64,000 nucleotides of DNA from Loxodes magnus. Its lineage: Eukaryota > Ciliophora > Karyorelictea > Loxodida > Loxodidae. A program made the translations under genes and the position numbers. This document shows, one piece after another, positions 1 to 13,029 of the stretch (position 1 is its first letter; every line of letters starts with the position of its first letter). The notes beneath the pieces were generated by a model that made no database searches, was not told the origin of the DNA, and saw only the letters and a program-made list of their open reading frames with translations. Location of the stretch: contig CAMPDV010001786.1 of the NCBI GenBank assembly GCA_946699065.1, forward strand, positions 39,871 to 103,870, written 5' to 3'.

Positions 1-1725
1 ACTGAATTTATAAAATGGATGAATTTCATAAAAATTTTATTATTTTATGACTAGTGAGGCAAAAATAGGCTACTTATCAAAATCCAAGTAAAGCAATACT
101 GAAAACTAGAATGATATCATTATGAACATAATCAGCTATAATAATAAAAAAGATAATAGAAAATAGACTAAAATTTGATGAGCAAGTCAAAGTAAGTCTT
201 TTGTATTTAGCTGATTAAAGATTGTTTTTGATCAATTGGAACTAAAAGCACATTTTAAATAAAAATTTATTAAACCTTAAAAATAAGAGTGTAAAATGTG
301 AATGATCCTCAGATTTATAATAAAGTAATGAAGAATATAATAAAGGCACTTTAGGAGATAAAATTTGCAAATAATTGCTAATATTGAAGAAAAAATACTT
401 GAATATGAAAGAAAAGTAAATTTATTAAATCTAACTAAACCTAAATTTAAGAAAAGCCTTTATTCCATAAAAAAGTTTTAAGAGAGTATGCTACATTCAT
501 AAATCTGGTAGTTATTCAGTTGAAAATAGAAACTTTTTAAGAATCTCTTAAATGCTTATTTAATCAACTTTAAAAAAGCATACTATATGTGTTTATATAT
601 TCTCATAAAACAAAAATTACTAAATAGAATATAGATAAAACAATAGAAAGAATTATAAAAACTAAAGATTTGCGAAACTTAATCGAAATTATAGCTGAAC
701 AATGTTAATGTTAGAATTTATAAAAAAATAAAGATTTTTATTTTTTAAATCACCAGAAGTTATCTCTGAGTGTTAAATTTAGCTCATAATTCTATAAAAA
801 ATAACCATAGAATAATGAAGCTATTATTTATTTATATCTTAAGCTTTTTGTTTATTTCAGTATTATTTTATTTACAAAATCAAGTTATTTATAACTATCT
901 TAAGAGTTATAAATTCACGAAAATAGCCTAGCTTATATTTATTTCTTTTATATTAATAATTAAATTTTTAATACTATTGCAAGTTAAAATAATAAATAGT
1001 TAAGAGTGATATTAGATATAGATTTTTAATAAAGGAATATTAAAGTTATTATAAAGGCAATCAACTCAAGTCAATCTATATTCTATCTGTAAATAAAACT
1101 TTTACCACTAAGGATTATCAGAGACATTAGAAAATAATCAGTCTGAAAGTTTATCCAGCAGAAAAGAAACTCAAGCAATGCGTAATGAATGCTAATAGAC
1201 ACAATAAAGCAAGATCATTAGCTTATCATCAAAAGAAGGTTAAAAATAAACTGCAAATGAAGGTAAGAATATTAGTTAAATAAGAAATCCAAAGCTAGTT
1301 AAAGTTTAATATATGGACTAATAGCAGTATTTAATGCTTGATTCAAGAATTTCTCAAAAATATGGACATTTGTAAATTGTATAAAGTTAATAAATACTTG
1401 ATCCAATTTAATTTCTATTTAACTTGCTAAAAATAGAGAAAACCTGAAAGTTTGAAAATTAATGAATATAAAATAAAATAAACTGAGCTTTAAGATATAT
1501 TACTAATAATAGAGTTGGTTTAGAAATATATTCAGAAGGTTTATCTTAAAATATATAACATCTAATTAGAAAATATTTAAACAATTGCTTCCAAATAAAA
1601 AATAAAATCAGTGTAATAGAAACTTAAATAAACTAGAACATCTATAACTACAAAATTAGCATATTTAAGAAATAAAATTACCTTTACTATATCTAATAAT
1701 TTGATTTCTTTAGATAAATTTAAAT
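1..1725. other. AT-rich stretch, no gene recognised
   Basis: More than three quarters A+T by eye, with many TGA, TAA and TAG triplets in all frames. I could not find a conserved motif, tRNA or repeat shared with the rest of the window. Confidence 0.5.
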
Positions 1726-2015
1726 TGAAAAGATGGTGGGAGCTGAAAATGACCTTCGTGACTAATCTTTCTGGTTTTATGGCTAGGAACAAGTTCCATT
1801 CCTGTCGCTGAGAAAGTCCCTGGTCAGAGTCATTTTCTGAAGGGAACGCTGTCTTTGAGATTATCTTCTCTTGGTAGGAGCTTGAAGCCTGGATGCTCAT
1901 AGCGATGGAGCTCCCTAGCAGCTGTGCCTGGAGCACAACAGGATATCCCCGTTATTCCATAAAAAGAGAGCGTCGGGTCGTGCAATCAAAAAGAAGTTTC
2001 CGGTCCAAAGACTTT
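1726..2015. repeat. GC-rich island, possible SINE-like or ncRNA sequence
   Basis: About 290 bases close to 50% GC, with sharp edges against an AT-rich background. A short shared phrase (CTTGGTAGGAGCT) also occurs in the SINE-like element near 24.12 kb, so this may be a member or relative of that class. It lacks the stem-loop tail seen in those elements. An open frame on the minus strand here is probably only a by-product of the GC content. No tRNA fold or known ncRNA motif was recognised. Confidence 0.4.
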
Positions 2016-4430
2016 TTGAGTTGAAATTAATTAACTAGATAAATTTAATTATTTATTCAATTTTTTTAAGTTCTGTTACTGTTATAATCACAAACGATTA
2101 AGTGGTCTAAACAAATGTTTCTCACTAAATTTACTTATACATTTTGCTAAATAATTCTTAAAATAGTAACTGAAATACATATAAGTGATAAGCTTATTTA
2201 ATTACTTACATATCGTAAATAATACTTAAATAAATGTTCTAATCTTAATGAAATTTCATATCTGAGTCCTAATATTTTACCTAGAAGATAAGAAAATTTC
2301 GTATTAGTGACTAATTAAACTTATCTAATTTAACTAGTTAAAGTACTTATATCTCTAAAGAATAATTTATTAAATTTAAAAACAATAGCAAAACAGTAAT
2401 TTTCAACATTAAACTGGATATTAAAACTTAAAAATAGCATCTATTTATAAATAAAACCTAAAATTACTAAGGTATATCTTAAGAAATCTATTATTTAGAC
2501 TAAAAATAATTAATAGAACTAAAAAAAGGAAAAGGAAAATAATTTTATTCAAGCTGAGGAATATGAAATAGAACTTAAAAATAATTTAAAAGTTTGATAC
2601 TAAGTTTAAAATTTAGTATCTAGAATAAAGATAATATATAAGATAAAATGAGGAAAAGAAATAATGTCTTGTAATTTGAGCATTTAAATGTAGTGAGAAA
2701 ATTAAAGATTAAATATATGAATATGGAGCTTAAAATTTTAAAGATTGAAGAAGATTTAAAAGATAATAGATAGAGGAAAAAAGGGCTAAACAATTCTGTC
2801 AATAAAAATTTTTAAATAAAAGAGATTTTTTTATTTTAAATTTAGCATTATTAATTTAATAGGATAAAGTCCTGGTAAATAATCGCTATCAATTACATAA
2901 TAACTCTAACAAGTTTTAGCATTCTTATTAATTTCTATACATTTAATTCTAAGAAATATCTATATATAAAACCTCAAACTATTAGAAGCTTAAAAAAGTA
3001 ATTTAATAATAAGAATAGTATAATGAAATAATAGCAACAAATAAGGTAATGTAGTTAATTAAAGGTAAATAGCAAATACTAGCAAGTTTAGTATTTTAAA
3101 TAGAAACTTATAAATAAATTAAATATTCCTTTCTATAATTGATCTAAACAAAAGCGAAATCTACTTTTATTACTATAAATTTTATAGGCATATCATTAAT
3201 ATTTTATTAACTACATTTACACTAAAATAATTAAATTAGCTACTTCTAGTTTAAAATAGTTTTCAAATATAAAGGCTTGAAATAGTCCTTAATATATCAA
3301 AGAATAGTAAAATGATCCGAATCTAGAAAATAAGATGATAGTAGAGTTATTAGAATGAAGAAGCTAAGAGTTGATTAATTAAATAGTTAAATAAGAACAA
3401 CTAAAACATAAGAAAATTTGAAAGACAAAACTTAAAGTGTTATTATTCTTTTTATAAATAAAGCTTTATTTAGTCTTTTAAGATTCTAAATAATTAAAAT
3501 TGCAGCTCCTAAGTATCTTTATTCATGAGGCTGTTTATTCTCTCTATATCACATCTTTCTACTATATAATTTTTCCCTTTACTTTCTACTCAAAACTAGG
3601 CTCATATTATTACTAACCCAGGATTCTCTCTTAATTAGTAAATAGTTAGCGTTATCTAATTGTGCTTTTTTTTGAGTTTTATCTTTGTAATAATACCTTA
3701 TAAAATACATACTAAACTAAGTACAAAAGCAAGGTAGAATGATACGAATTAAAAAAGGGTAAGTAACAAGGTTTAATATAAGAACTAGATTAAGGAATAA
3801 AGATTTATAGCAGCTTAGAAATAGCCATACAAGTGAATATTTAAATTACATATCTTAAAGATAAGAAAAAACTAATCATATAGTAAAAATAGGAAGCAGC
3901 AGCTATAATGAATTAACGTATTCTTTGCAACTAAATGGTTTTATTCTGATAGTATTCGACTCTAGGTCTTGCTTAATGCTTATTTTTCATTGATGCATTA
4001 AAGAAGCATTAGTACGTTTAACAAAGAAATTTTAATATCTTACGGAAAATGATTAGAAGATGAAGATAAAAGCCAAAAATTAAAATATTCTAATAAATAA
4101 CTAATAAAAAGGATTATCTAATTTAAATTATTTATCCTTATAGAGTTTAAAAAAAGGCCTTTGCTTATTGAAATATAATACTAATGGAATGTATAATTTT
4201 CAAATTTAAAATGCTTCTTTTAATCTATTAAAATAATATCTTTCTATATTAATCTTAATTATTATCTTACCTATATTAATTAAGTAATATGAACTATAAT
4301 AATAATCATATAGATAACCTTAAAGCTTAATTATATAAAATTAAAATCAGTTACAAGAGGCTTTATTATGTAATTTTTTTTAATTAAACTATTGAATTAA
4401 TATAGTGCATAATCAAAAATTTATTCAGCT
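2016..4430. other. AT-rich stretch, no gene recognised
   Basis: Low-complexity AT-rich DNA with scattered open frames that contain no recognisable motif. Nothing could be supported. Confidence 0.5.
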
Positions 4431-5335
4431 CAATTGACTCTTAATAATATTATTTGATTTCTCAGATAAGTCAAATTCAATTTCTTGAATATCACTAAGA
4501 ACTTTTTATTTTTTCTACTTCTTTGCCTTTTATTCCCTTTTTAAATGTTTAAAACTTTCTTAAGAACTCTTTTACAAAGCTTTGAACTTTGAAGACTGAT
4601 TTTTTTATTTATTTATTGAAGGAAATTTAAGACCTTGATTTTCCTTTTCGACTATATTTTAAGGAATTAACAAAGAATGCTAATCTGATTATTAGCTTGC
4701 CAATATTTATTGTAATAGTGATGATTGATTCTCTTTTTCTCGATTGTACTATCAAAAGCATTATCTTAAGATTATTAGTTTTTTACTTTTGATACAGTTT
4801 GCTCTTCAAAAAACGAAAAGTCATTTAATTTCTTACAAGCTTAAACTTCTTCTTTCTTTATATTTTCTCCTTTAGACTGTTTTAAAATATTTTCTTTAAA
4901 AATTCTTCGTCTCACTTCTTACAAAAGTATTTTAAAGCCTCTTTACCTATTTTAGATTTTAAGCAGGTGCGTTAAATGCGTTAAATGTAATCTTTAGCCT
5001 TTTTAAACTTCTTCATCTTCTTCATTAAATTTCTAAAATATCTAATCATTTTTCCTTTTATTTAAATTAGGTTCTTTTTATGATTTTAATAGTTAAAGGT
5101 CAAAATTTTATTGCTCTTATTTTAAAATGATATCTTCTACTTCCTATCCCAGGTTTTATAAATAAAAGTCCATTACTTGATCATTCTCATCATTTATATC
5201 TTACCGCCCTTCCATCCTAGTAGAAATTAAAAAATTTCCATCCTGCTTTTGCCTATAATTTGAATAACTAGCGCTAATTTTTTTTTCCTGATATATTTCC
5301 TTGAACATTACTACTTTTTTCCTCTCTAGATTCTT
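4431..5335 (-). other. Possible coding remnant, lysine-rich
   Basis: With TAA/TAG read as Gln the minus strand has a long Lys/Glu/Phe-rich open frame, and the strand is pyrimidine-skewed like other minus-strand coding relics in this window. No domain was recognised. With TGA as the only stop, frames of this length are expected fairly often by chance at this base composition, so this is only a hint. It lies just downstream of the surface-protein relic and could be an unrelated decayed gene. Confidence 0.2.
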
Positions 5336-5339
5336 TTTA

Positions 5340-7560
5340 AGGATTCTCTTTTATTTTCTTATCTAATTTTTATCTAGTTCTTAGATAAAGTCATCAATCT
5401 TTCCTTTATGTTTACACAAGGACATTAAAACTGTAGAACTAATGTGAAGCCATCATTATCATTTCGGAATTTACTAGAATTTCTCAGATAATCAGTATAG
5501 AAAGAAATGAAAGTTATAATAAAAATCACTAAAGCAAAGCCGTATTTTAGAATCTATGATTCACTAAAAGAAACGTTTTATGAGAGAAGTCCGCAGTAGA
5601 TAGTTAAGGTGGATACTAGAATGCTTCATTTCTAACAGTTATTTAAAGAGATGTTAGCAAAGGCTAATATCTTAACTATAAATTAAAACTTATTTCTAAG
5701 ATTAGCATAACTAACAGACTTTACAGTTATCCTTCATTTATATAAAAAACCCTGAAACTAGTGAAATTGAAAGCTTTCTATAAATATGACAAACTCCCAG
5801 TATCAAGCTTCCTTTCTATATCCTAATTATAAGAACCCAAACTTGCTTTTTAGAGGAAAAATATGAAGCTTTTATTTTTGCTTTCGTATATAGATGAGTA
5901 TTGTAAGTGGAACCATTGAACCTCATATAATAATCCCAGGTATTCGCATAAAATAAGTATTTTTTTATATTCCTTAGTCCAATATTAAATAGTCGTGTCT
6001 TAGGAAACAAATGACTCTTCATCTATATCGATATCAGAGAGCAGACCAAACGGATTCTTTTATTTCAGAGAATTAATCGTGAAGAAAAGAACTGTGATAG
6101 TGGTGATGTATTAGTTTCTCATGGGAGTCAAAGTTCTTTAACAAAACTAACGATCAATCAAAGCATAGATGAAGCTGCTAATACAATGCAAGGTAAAAAA
6201 ACCATAAAGACGAGTTTTATGTAGTATATATCGTTATCTCTCCTATCTGATTACACAAAGCAATCGAAACTAAAAATCGAACTATTCATGCTTTCCACAT
6301 TTTCTTAAAAGGCAAATATTTAATGAAGCTCTTTGGGCCAATTTAAATCAAAGTTAGAAGTTAGAACAGATAATTAAATATAATTTATAAAATCTTGAAA
6401 TAGATTGAATGATACTTCTCTAACTTTTCCGATCTTTAAATAGTTGATTTTATTAAGAATCAGGATATTAATAGAATCAAAGCGCACAAACTTACAAGAA
6501 TTAATGTATTATCAATTTAATTAGGACACATTGAACATTTATTTTTACTTTTTCTTTCATATCCAACTAAGCAAGAATTACACAGATTTCTTATGTAGAC
6601 TTCTTGACATACCCTTTCCAGTTGATTTATTTCCTTTATAACTCATCAGATAAGTAACTTATGTTTGATATTTAAGTACCAAAACACGATTTTTTTCTAA
6701 AGTATTCTATAAAATTAGCTGAAGTATAATTAGTTCGTCAATATCCTTATAAAGGAAGCATGTCTGCTCCATAGCATATAGCCCCAAAAGGCATCCTTTG
6801 CATACAGTTCCATTAAGTTCTAAGGAATATTATTTTTGCTTCACAAATTTTACATTTTCCTGACAGTTCCTAAGCTTCTCCTTATATAAAATTTCTTAGT
6901 CTTATGTCAATAAATAGCGAAGAGCTTACATCAGAGATAGCATCGTTTATAACGATAGCATTAGTAATTAAATTAAGTTGCCTATGAGTTCCAGGAGTAG
7001 AAGTGACTACTATTCAATCAACAGTGAAAATACCATTAACTTTTACATACTTGCTATTTATAATAGAAACCTATTGGTCTTTTGCAGGTTCAATGGTCAG
7101 TTCAGATGTTTAATCATTTTATACTATTTAACTTAATTTATCCTTCAAAAAAATATAGTGCTATTGATTCATTTGCTGACTTGACACTAACTCTATTTCA
7201 ATTAAAAAAAAGCACTCTAAACCTATCTTTGTGGCTAAAATAGTGAATTACAGTCAATAGTTAAGCTATAAAAGCCTATACTTTGATTGCTAATAAATTG
7301 CATCTTAAAAGCTCTTGAAGCAAAATCTGGACCATATTAGTAGAATTATACACGAAGAGTTAGCAAATTTCTATTTAGTTATAGTTAGGAGTTAGTACTG
7401 GCTCAAAATTATCGTTTGATATAGCTCCACCTTATCCCTTCCCATTCAAAGCTCTGCTATAGATGAAATAATTTGAATCAAACACAGGAATTTCCCTTTA
7501 TCAGCATATTTGAATTGAACAGTTTCTCCTTAGAATTCAGTTCAGTTTAATTAAAGCCAA
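5340..7560 (-). pseudogene. C-terminal part of a ciliate multipass surface protein (GGA-repeat / GYWR type), decayed
   Basis: Read on the minus strand, segments appear in the order expected of the large ciliate cell-surface family: a polymorphic-membrane-protein-like GGAIS near 7.41 kb; Cys-rich CKICEAK, then FGAICYGAD, then LQGYWRTNY, where the Trp is TGA at 6738-6740; CNSCLVGYERKSKNKC followed by CPN (about 6.5-6.6 kb); a hydrophobic segment ending FLIKST; then FGFLQLGYRKEAWYWEFV (about 5.8 kb) and further hydrophobic segments. The family is a membrane protein with an extracellular Cys-rich region and multiple C-terminal helices; its function is not established. Several frame changes are needed, for example between GYWR and CNSC, so this is a broken copy. 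Its N-terminal side is cut by kelch copy K1. Family recognised from memory of its motifs, not a search. Confidence 0.75.
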
Positions 7561-7784
7561 TTATTAGCAAAATATGAAATCTGGTCTAATCTACACTAAT
7601 ATAAAATTGCAAATATAATTACTTTCAAATATAAGAAAGATCTATAACATTAAAGTCTAATAATTTTAAGAAGAAGAAATTAACATTTAGAGCATGTGTT
7701 ATCATATCACTTCAATAGAATAAATAACTTCAAACGATTTAGTTATATCAGGATCAAAAAATATTGAATAAAATAATTTTATTA

Positions 7785-8548
7785 TATATATAAAAAATGG
7801 TATCTAAGAAAGCAAAGACCTCTCCAACAAAATTTACCAATTAACCTGACCTTTCTAACGACTTCTATTTACTGCAATTGGATAATCAGAAGCTAGCAAA
7901 AGAAGTGTAAGATCTTAAATAAATAACTTAATCTCTAATGCTAACAATCAACAGATTGTTAAATGAATAAAATCCTAAAGAAAAATTTAAATAATAGACA
8001 TCTTCTTAAAAGATGTAAAGATAAATTACCTAAATCGAATGGAATCTAAGACTAAACTTCGACCAAAGAATTAGTTAATTAGAGCAAATCAAGATTAACT
8101 AATGTTCTAATCCAAAATCAAGAGGAGTGCAGAACAAGTCACTTTCCTATCAGAAAATAGAAAAAAGATGTTGATATTGTAAAAAATATGGTCACAAGGT
8201 AAATCAATGCTATAGATTCAAGAGTAAATAATATGAAGAAACGAAGAGAGGAATTTAAAATTTATTTAAGATTTATTGTACACCAAACGGAATTTTATAC
8301 TAGAAAAAAAGATTTTAACCTTACTAAGAAGCTCCAAAGATTACAGATGCACTAAGACGATATAAGAGATGACAAGTAGGATTTGATTTCCAAGCACAAA
8401 ATAGAGGATAAAATAAACAATTTATAAGAATTTATGATCCGGAAAAACCAGATGAATATGACATTGAAGAATTTTGATTTGGATAAACTTTTACAAACTC
8501 TAATTTCCTGACTAACCAAATAAAGGTGAAGTCACTTTAATAAATTAT
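7785..8548 (+). mobile_element. ZK1 element inserted in kelch K1
   Basis: About 760 bases that are absent from the matching point of K4, K5, K7 and K9. Both flanks carry a TTATATAT-like sequence, present once in the uninterrupted copies, consistent with a short target duplication. The exact edges are blurred by AT-rich flanks. Confidence 0.7.
7797..8540 (+). CDS. ZK1: intact coiled-coil/CCHC zinc-knuckle ORF of a gag-only mobile element
   Basis: An uninterrupted 247-codon frame, MVSKKAKTSPTK onward, if TAA/TAG are Gln and TGA is Trp. The N-terminal half is Gln/Lys/Leu-rich and coiled-coil-like. A perfect CX2CX4HX4C zinc knuckle follows (RCWYCKKYGHKVNQC, about residues 124-138), then a conserved tail motif YCTPNGILY. 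The three in-frame TGA codons are at 8172-8174 (second residue of the knuckle), 8370-8372 and 8475-8477, each in a context that suits Trp. The frame runs to tandem TAA TAA at 8538-8543, at the element's end; whether these terminate is unknown. No polymerase or integrase is encoded. The protein probably binds nucleic acid like a retroelement Gag/ORF1p (inference). The element sits inside kelch copy K1. Confidence 0.75.
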
Positions 8549-9132
8549 GTTATGTTATATATTCTAAAGATAAAGTTGAGAATTATTAGATATAATTTCA
8601 AAGGTACTTCCACAAAACTAAATCCAACAAGAGAAACTTAATTTATATATTATCTGGGAAATATGACGATTGTATATTTGAGTGTGAAGTTTTCGATATA
8701 AACAATAAAAGTTTTAGAAACATTTAGACTATACGAAATCAAGTAAATCTTTTTGGTTGCGATTACAGTTATTAAAAATTTATATTTTTGGAAGTTGAAA
8801 CTAAAAAAAAGGAGGCTAAGATACAATATAGATATTCGATTATAGAAGAAACGAATGAAATATACGTGACTAAGTAATAATAAAAAAAGGTAGAAACTTC
8901 TGCTATTTTCATTCCTTAAATATAGTCTTATTTTATTTTCTCTAATCTAAATTCTATAGATACTTAGATATTCGATTTTAAAATAATATAAGTTAAAGGT
9001 TAAAAATATCCATTAAATTGATTAAGTGATTATATTTAGCCAATATGAAGTGGGAATCTAGTTTATTAATACAGAAGTGATGATTAACTATTAAGTTACG
9101 ATTTAAGAAGTGAAAAGTGGACTAAACTTTGA

Positions 9133-9640
9133 GAGTATTAAGTACATTTAGAGATTTTAATAGAGAATAGATTTACTCTAAATATTTTAAGTATAAGTTT
9201 TATCAAAATTATTTATATAAAAAGAGTAATTATTTCAAATTTGTTTGAATCTTCAATGTCTTTAGTATTGATGAAATTAAGATTAATTTTCTTGATTTAT
9301 TTCTTTAGGTCAAATCCCAACCATTTTCTATTGAACTCATTATTAACTTATTAGAAATAGGGAAATTCTTTGTTTTACTTGGCTTAGTTTTTTCCTTAAA
9401 GTAAACTTTCACTTATGCAGCATATTAAAATATATCTTACTATTACTTTTATATTATTCTCTTTTATTTTTATTAAAATTGCTAGCAACTTAATACTTTA
9501 TACCTTATCCACTTATAGCACCGTTATATATTATTCTTCGATCGGGAATTTTTCATGTTGGAGAATATTACTCTATATTAATTGGATTATTGAGCTATTA
9601 GATTCAATAGCTAGTCATTTATAGCATAAAAGAGATAAGG
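9133..9640 (+). repeat. Kelch 3' flank repeat (copy also at 40.22-40.63 kb)
   Basis: The sequence after the K1 stop is closely similar to that after K7 for about 500 bases: a common 3' flank ending near TTATTTATATAAAAAGAGT, then an additional shared stretch containing GAAATAGGGAAATTCTTTG. A more distant match lies around 53.60-53.76 kb. The open frame at 9415-9624 lies within this repeat and has no support as a gene. Confidence 0.7.
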
Positions 9641-9811
9641 ATAAACATTTAATTTAACTTAGGCTTAATAAGGTTTTTTCTTTCTTAGTAGCGATAATAA
9701 ATAAAATAAGCTTTAGCTTAAAAAGGGAAATTCTTATATCAGCAAAGTTTATCCTCTTTAATATTTTTATAATGCTTATATATTTAAACAGCTTTCAATA
9801 GTAAAATATAA

Positions 9812-9882
9812 ACCTCTATGGCACAGTTGGCAGAGCATTCGCATTGTAAGAGAAAAGACAAGGTTCGAGCCCGCGTGGAGCT
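9812..9882 (+). pseudogene. tRNA-Thr-like pseudogene
   Basis: Clearly related to the intact tRNA-Thr at 43.56 kb: it keeps the D-arm sequence around CAGTTGGCAGAGCATTCGC and the T-arm GGTTCGAGCCC. The acceptor stem no longer pairs (ACCTCTA against TGGAGCT) and the anticodon stem is disrupted. The anticodon position would read TGT instead of AGT. It is probably non-functional. Confidence 0.8.
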
Positions 9883-9899
9883 TTTTTAAAAAGAATAAA

Positions 9900-11560
9900 T
9901 TTTATTTAAATAAAAGCATAATAAGATGAAAATTATATTAAGAAATAGAAATTAAACTAGGAAAGGCTTTAAGTAGTCAATTCAAATACTCTTCATACTA
10001 TCCAAATAACTATACAATATACTAAACTTTGAGTTAAAAAACAATTGGTGATTATATTTTAAAGCATATATTTAGCTGAAATATTTTAACAAAGGATAAT
10101 AAAATAGAAGGAATAATAACTTATAATAATGCTGATGCTTTAGAAGAATATTTTATTTAGCTTAAAGAATTAAAATAAAAACTAATATCCAAATTAAAAA
10201 TGCTAAGAATAAATCTATATCTTGGATATTTAATTCTTGCTATAGACTAATATTTTTAAAATAATTGTAAGTAATTAGATCTCATAGTTATCTTGACCTA
10301 TTAAATAGTTATTTTAATTCTAATTTTAGGCTTTTAATGGAAAATAAAGAGCCAACTAAATATTAGATCCCATCAAATATAAGAGCAAATGATTCTTAGT
10401 GATTCTTACCTCTGCAAGTCACATTAATGACTATTCAATATAAATCCTTGGAGATTTTCTTTTTGGTAATATTTTATATGCCTGAAGCAATAGCAATGGC
10501 TTTATTTATGTTCATTTCTTACTTTTTCTCTTAGAAAGTGAAAGTAAAAATAATTGAAGTTTGTCTAATTTTGCTTTATCTCTAGTATATTACAAGTTCC
10601 TCACTTTAAACTTAAATCTATGAGAAATAATATATAACTGTGCTTAAAAACTCTTAAATTGAGATAAATTTTGAAAGTATTTGATTATAAAAGTTTCTGA
10701 GTAACAAGTATGAAATTAAAATCCTAGACAAAGAGAAAAAATCTTTAATAAAACTCAAGAGTGAAAATAAAAAATAGCTATCTATAAAAATAGGTTAATA
10801 GATAGAAAATTATAGCTAATAATCATTATGTGTTATTAACTGGAAATAACAAACTTAAGAGCATTTTCTATGAACTATATTTAAGAGCTTCCTTTCATAA
10901 TAATTTATTTATAAAATCTTAATAATTTAAGTTATTTTTTAATAGAACCAGAGACATTTAGATGATGAGGCTATAATAAGAAAATAACAATCAGATTAGA
11001 TGAACCTTGTAAATAAAAGTTAAAAACTAATAAATTTATTTTCCACATTAGAACATTAAGAAAGCATAGTATCTTCTTAGATAAGGGTTTTAATCCATAC
11101 CAAGCATATTTGAAGAATTAGAATATTAATTAGAATATTTCTTTATTATTTCAAGATAATGATCTAAGATAGTTAAATTTAGCTTAAATAATTAAAACTA
11201 ATAGTTATATTTCAAATAGATAAACTCATTATTTCAAAATTTAAATAGTCTAATAAAGCTTTATTAAACTAAAGAAATAAACTAGTTATAGATAATTAAA
11301 GTATTAGCTAGTAAAGGATATTAATGTTCTTATTCTTAAGCATATTTTTCCTCAATCCAATTTAAAATAAAAATAATAATGTTTTAAGCTTTAAGACAGC
11401 AACTACTCATATAATACAAATCACATACTAGTATTAGCATTTATATGTTTTATAATTTAGTAGGAAATATATAGTTAGAATAATAAAGCATATTATAAAT
11501 CTTTTCTATTATTTAAAATATAAATCTCTCACTTTAAATATCTAAATTAATTTCAATTTC
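9900..11560. other. AT-rich stretch, no gene recognised
   Basis: Long AT-rich DNA. A plus-strand open segment near 10.47-10.56 kb is hydrophobic but could not be tied to a family. No tRNA or recognised repeat. Confidence 0.45.
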
Positions 11561-11592
11561 CTTTAAAATTGTAGAATCAACGATAATTATAA

Positions 11593-12517
11593 ATGTACCA
11601 ATAGTAATAAAACTAGAGTGTTAAGATTATGTATCTCAGGAAAATCATAAGAAGATTATAAACGTTTGATAGAAATTTAATTTTTGGTAGATTTGGTTTA
11701 GGAGTCGTTAAATAAGAAATTTGTGCAGGTATTAGAGAAATTCCATAATACCATAATGTATCCACTATATATAAAAATACGAGTAAAAGGTAAACTTATT
11801 CGATAACCTCTTAGAAGATTAAAAGTAAAAAGCTAAATATAGAAAAGATTGATTATCATTTCCCTTGGATAGAATAAATTTATGAAGATACTTTGCTAAT
11901 TTCAGGTGCTAAGAATATCAATCAAGATAAATTTACTGTTTATTCTGATTAAAAAGTAGATAATTTTTAAATGCTGTTTAAGAGGTATTTTCATAGAACT
12001 AACTACAATAGAAAAATAAGATTAACATTATTTCAGGATAAAGTCGAGAGGAAATAGATATACCAAGCTGTGAAGTTTTCAATATAAATACCAAAACTTT
12101 CCAAAGCATATAATAAATTCTAACTCCAGTACATGTATTTGGATGTGATTCATATGATTAGAAAGTTTATGTATTTGGAGGTTGGAATCTTGAAAAAAGT
12201 GGCTAAAATAGTATATAGATAATGATAACAACAGTGATGTATGAGTGAAAAGTATTTAGATAATAACTAAAAAAGTATAAAATACAGCTATCTACATTCC
12301 TTACCAACATTTTTTTCTTATTTATGCAAATCTTAACGCAATAGAAACTCAAATATTTGACTTGAAGCAAATAAACATCAGAGGTTAATAATATCCATAT
12401 ATTCTTGGAAGCGACTTTACCAAACCAGTTTTAAGCAAAAATGTAGTATATTAATTTAGGAGTGATAATTAATTACTCTTCTACGAATTGAAAAACGAAA
12501 AGTGGACCAAAGTTTGA
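11593..12517 (+). pseudogene. Kelch-family copy K2, divergent paralogue with frameshifts
   Basis: Starts MYQQQQNQSVKIMYLRK and runs through blocks that align with K4/K5: FGRFGLGVVKQEIC, LISGAKNINQDK, KRYFHRTNYN, CEVFNINTKTF, FGCDSYDQKVYVFGGW, YRSDN/QFRSDN and NEKWTKV, ending at TGA 12515-12517. Here the kelch GGW Trp is TGG (12183-12185), whereas most sister copies have TGA. At least two indels break the frame, around 12.03 kb and 12.2 kb. It is far more diverged than the other copies and may represent an older duplication. Confidence 0.75.
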
Positions 12518-13029
12518 AAAACTCCTTAAATTATTTATTTTTTTAATAAAGTAAACAAAAAATTTTTTTTAATTCAAAGAATTTCATAAAATAAAAAATC
12601 ACAATATCACTAGTACAATAGTATGAAGCTTACTAGTAAAAAGGGTTATAGTTTAAATAAGTTTGATACTCTTATAGTTATATTTTTGTTGTATTTTATT
12701 TACTATGCTATTTCATATTATAATTAATGTACTAATACTAAAAAGTTTTTGATGAGCCTTCTAAATCATTATTTAGCATACCTTTTTAAGATCACAACTA
12801 ATTAATAAAAGAAAACTTTATCAATCAAAATTGTTATGCCTCACTTGCTAAACTATTTCTATGAGTTTTGGATCGCTGAGTTCTTAATTGATTCTGACTT
12901 ATTAAATACAATACTATTAATAGATTTTGATTTCTATTACTTTCAATGTGCTAGCAACCTATTTTTTTCAATCTCTTAAGAAAAAATTAATAAAAACATG
13001 AATTTTGTCTAAATTAAGCAAGCATAAAA

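Larger units (their letters stand above)
7570..9132 (+). pseudogene. Kelch-family copy K1, 5'-truncated and interrupted by ZK1
   Basis: Starts at a point matching about residue 50 of the intact family (K4, K5), directly against the surface-protein relic. It runs to about 7.77 kb, is interrupted by element ZK1 (about 7.79-8.54 kb), and resumes with the middle and end of the kelch protein. The kelch signature reads FGSWNQKKGGQ with TGA at the Trp position, followed by FDYRRNEW-like sequence also ending in TGA. The last strand reads SYDLRSEKWTKL and stops at TGA 9130-9132. Compared with K7, which has no insertion, the interruption lies in a TTATATAT-rich site. Confidence 0.8.

Noticed and set aside
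10460..10560. Possible P-type ATPase fragment (MPEAIAMALFMF)
   Set aside because: No DKTGT or other motif follows at the expected distance; a hydrophobic chance match is more likely.
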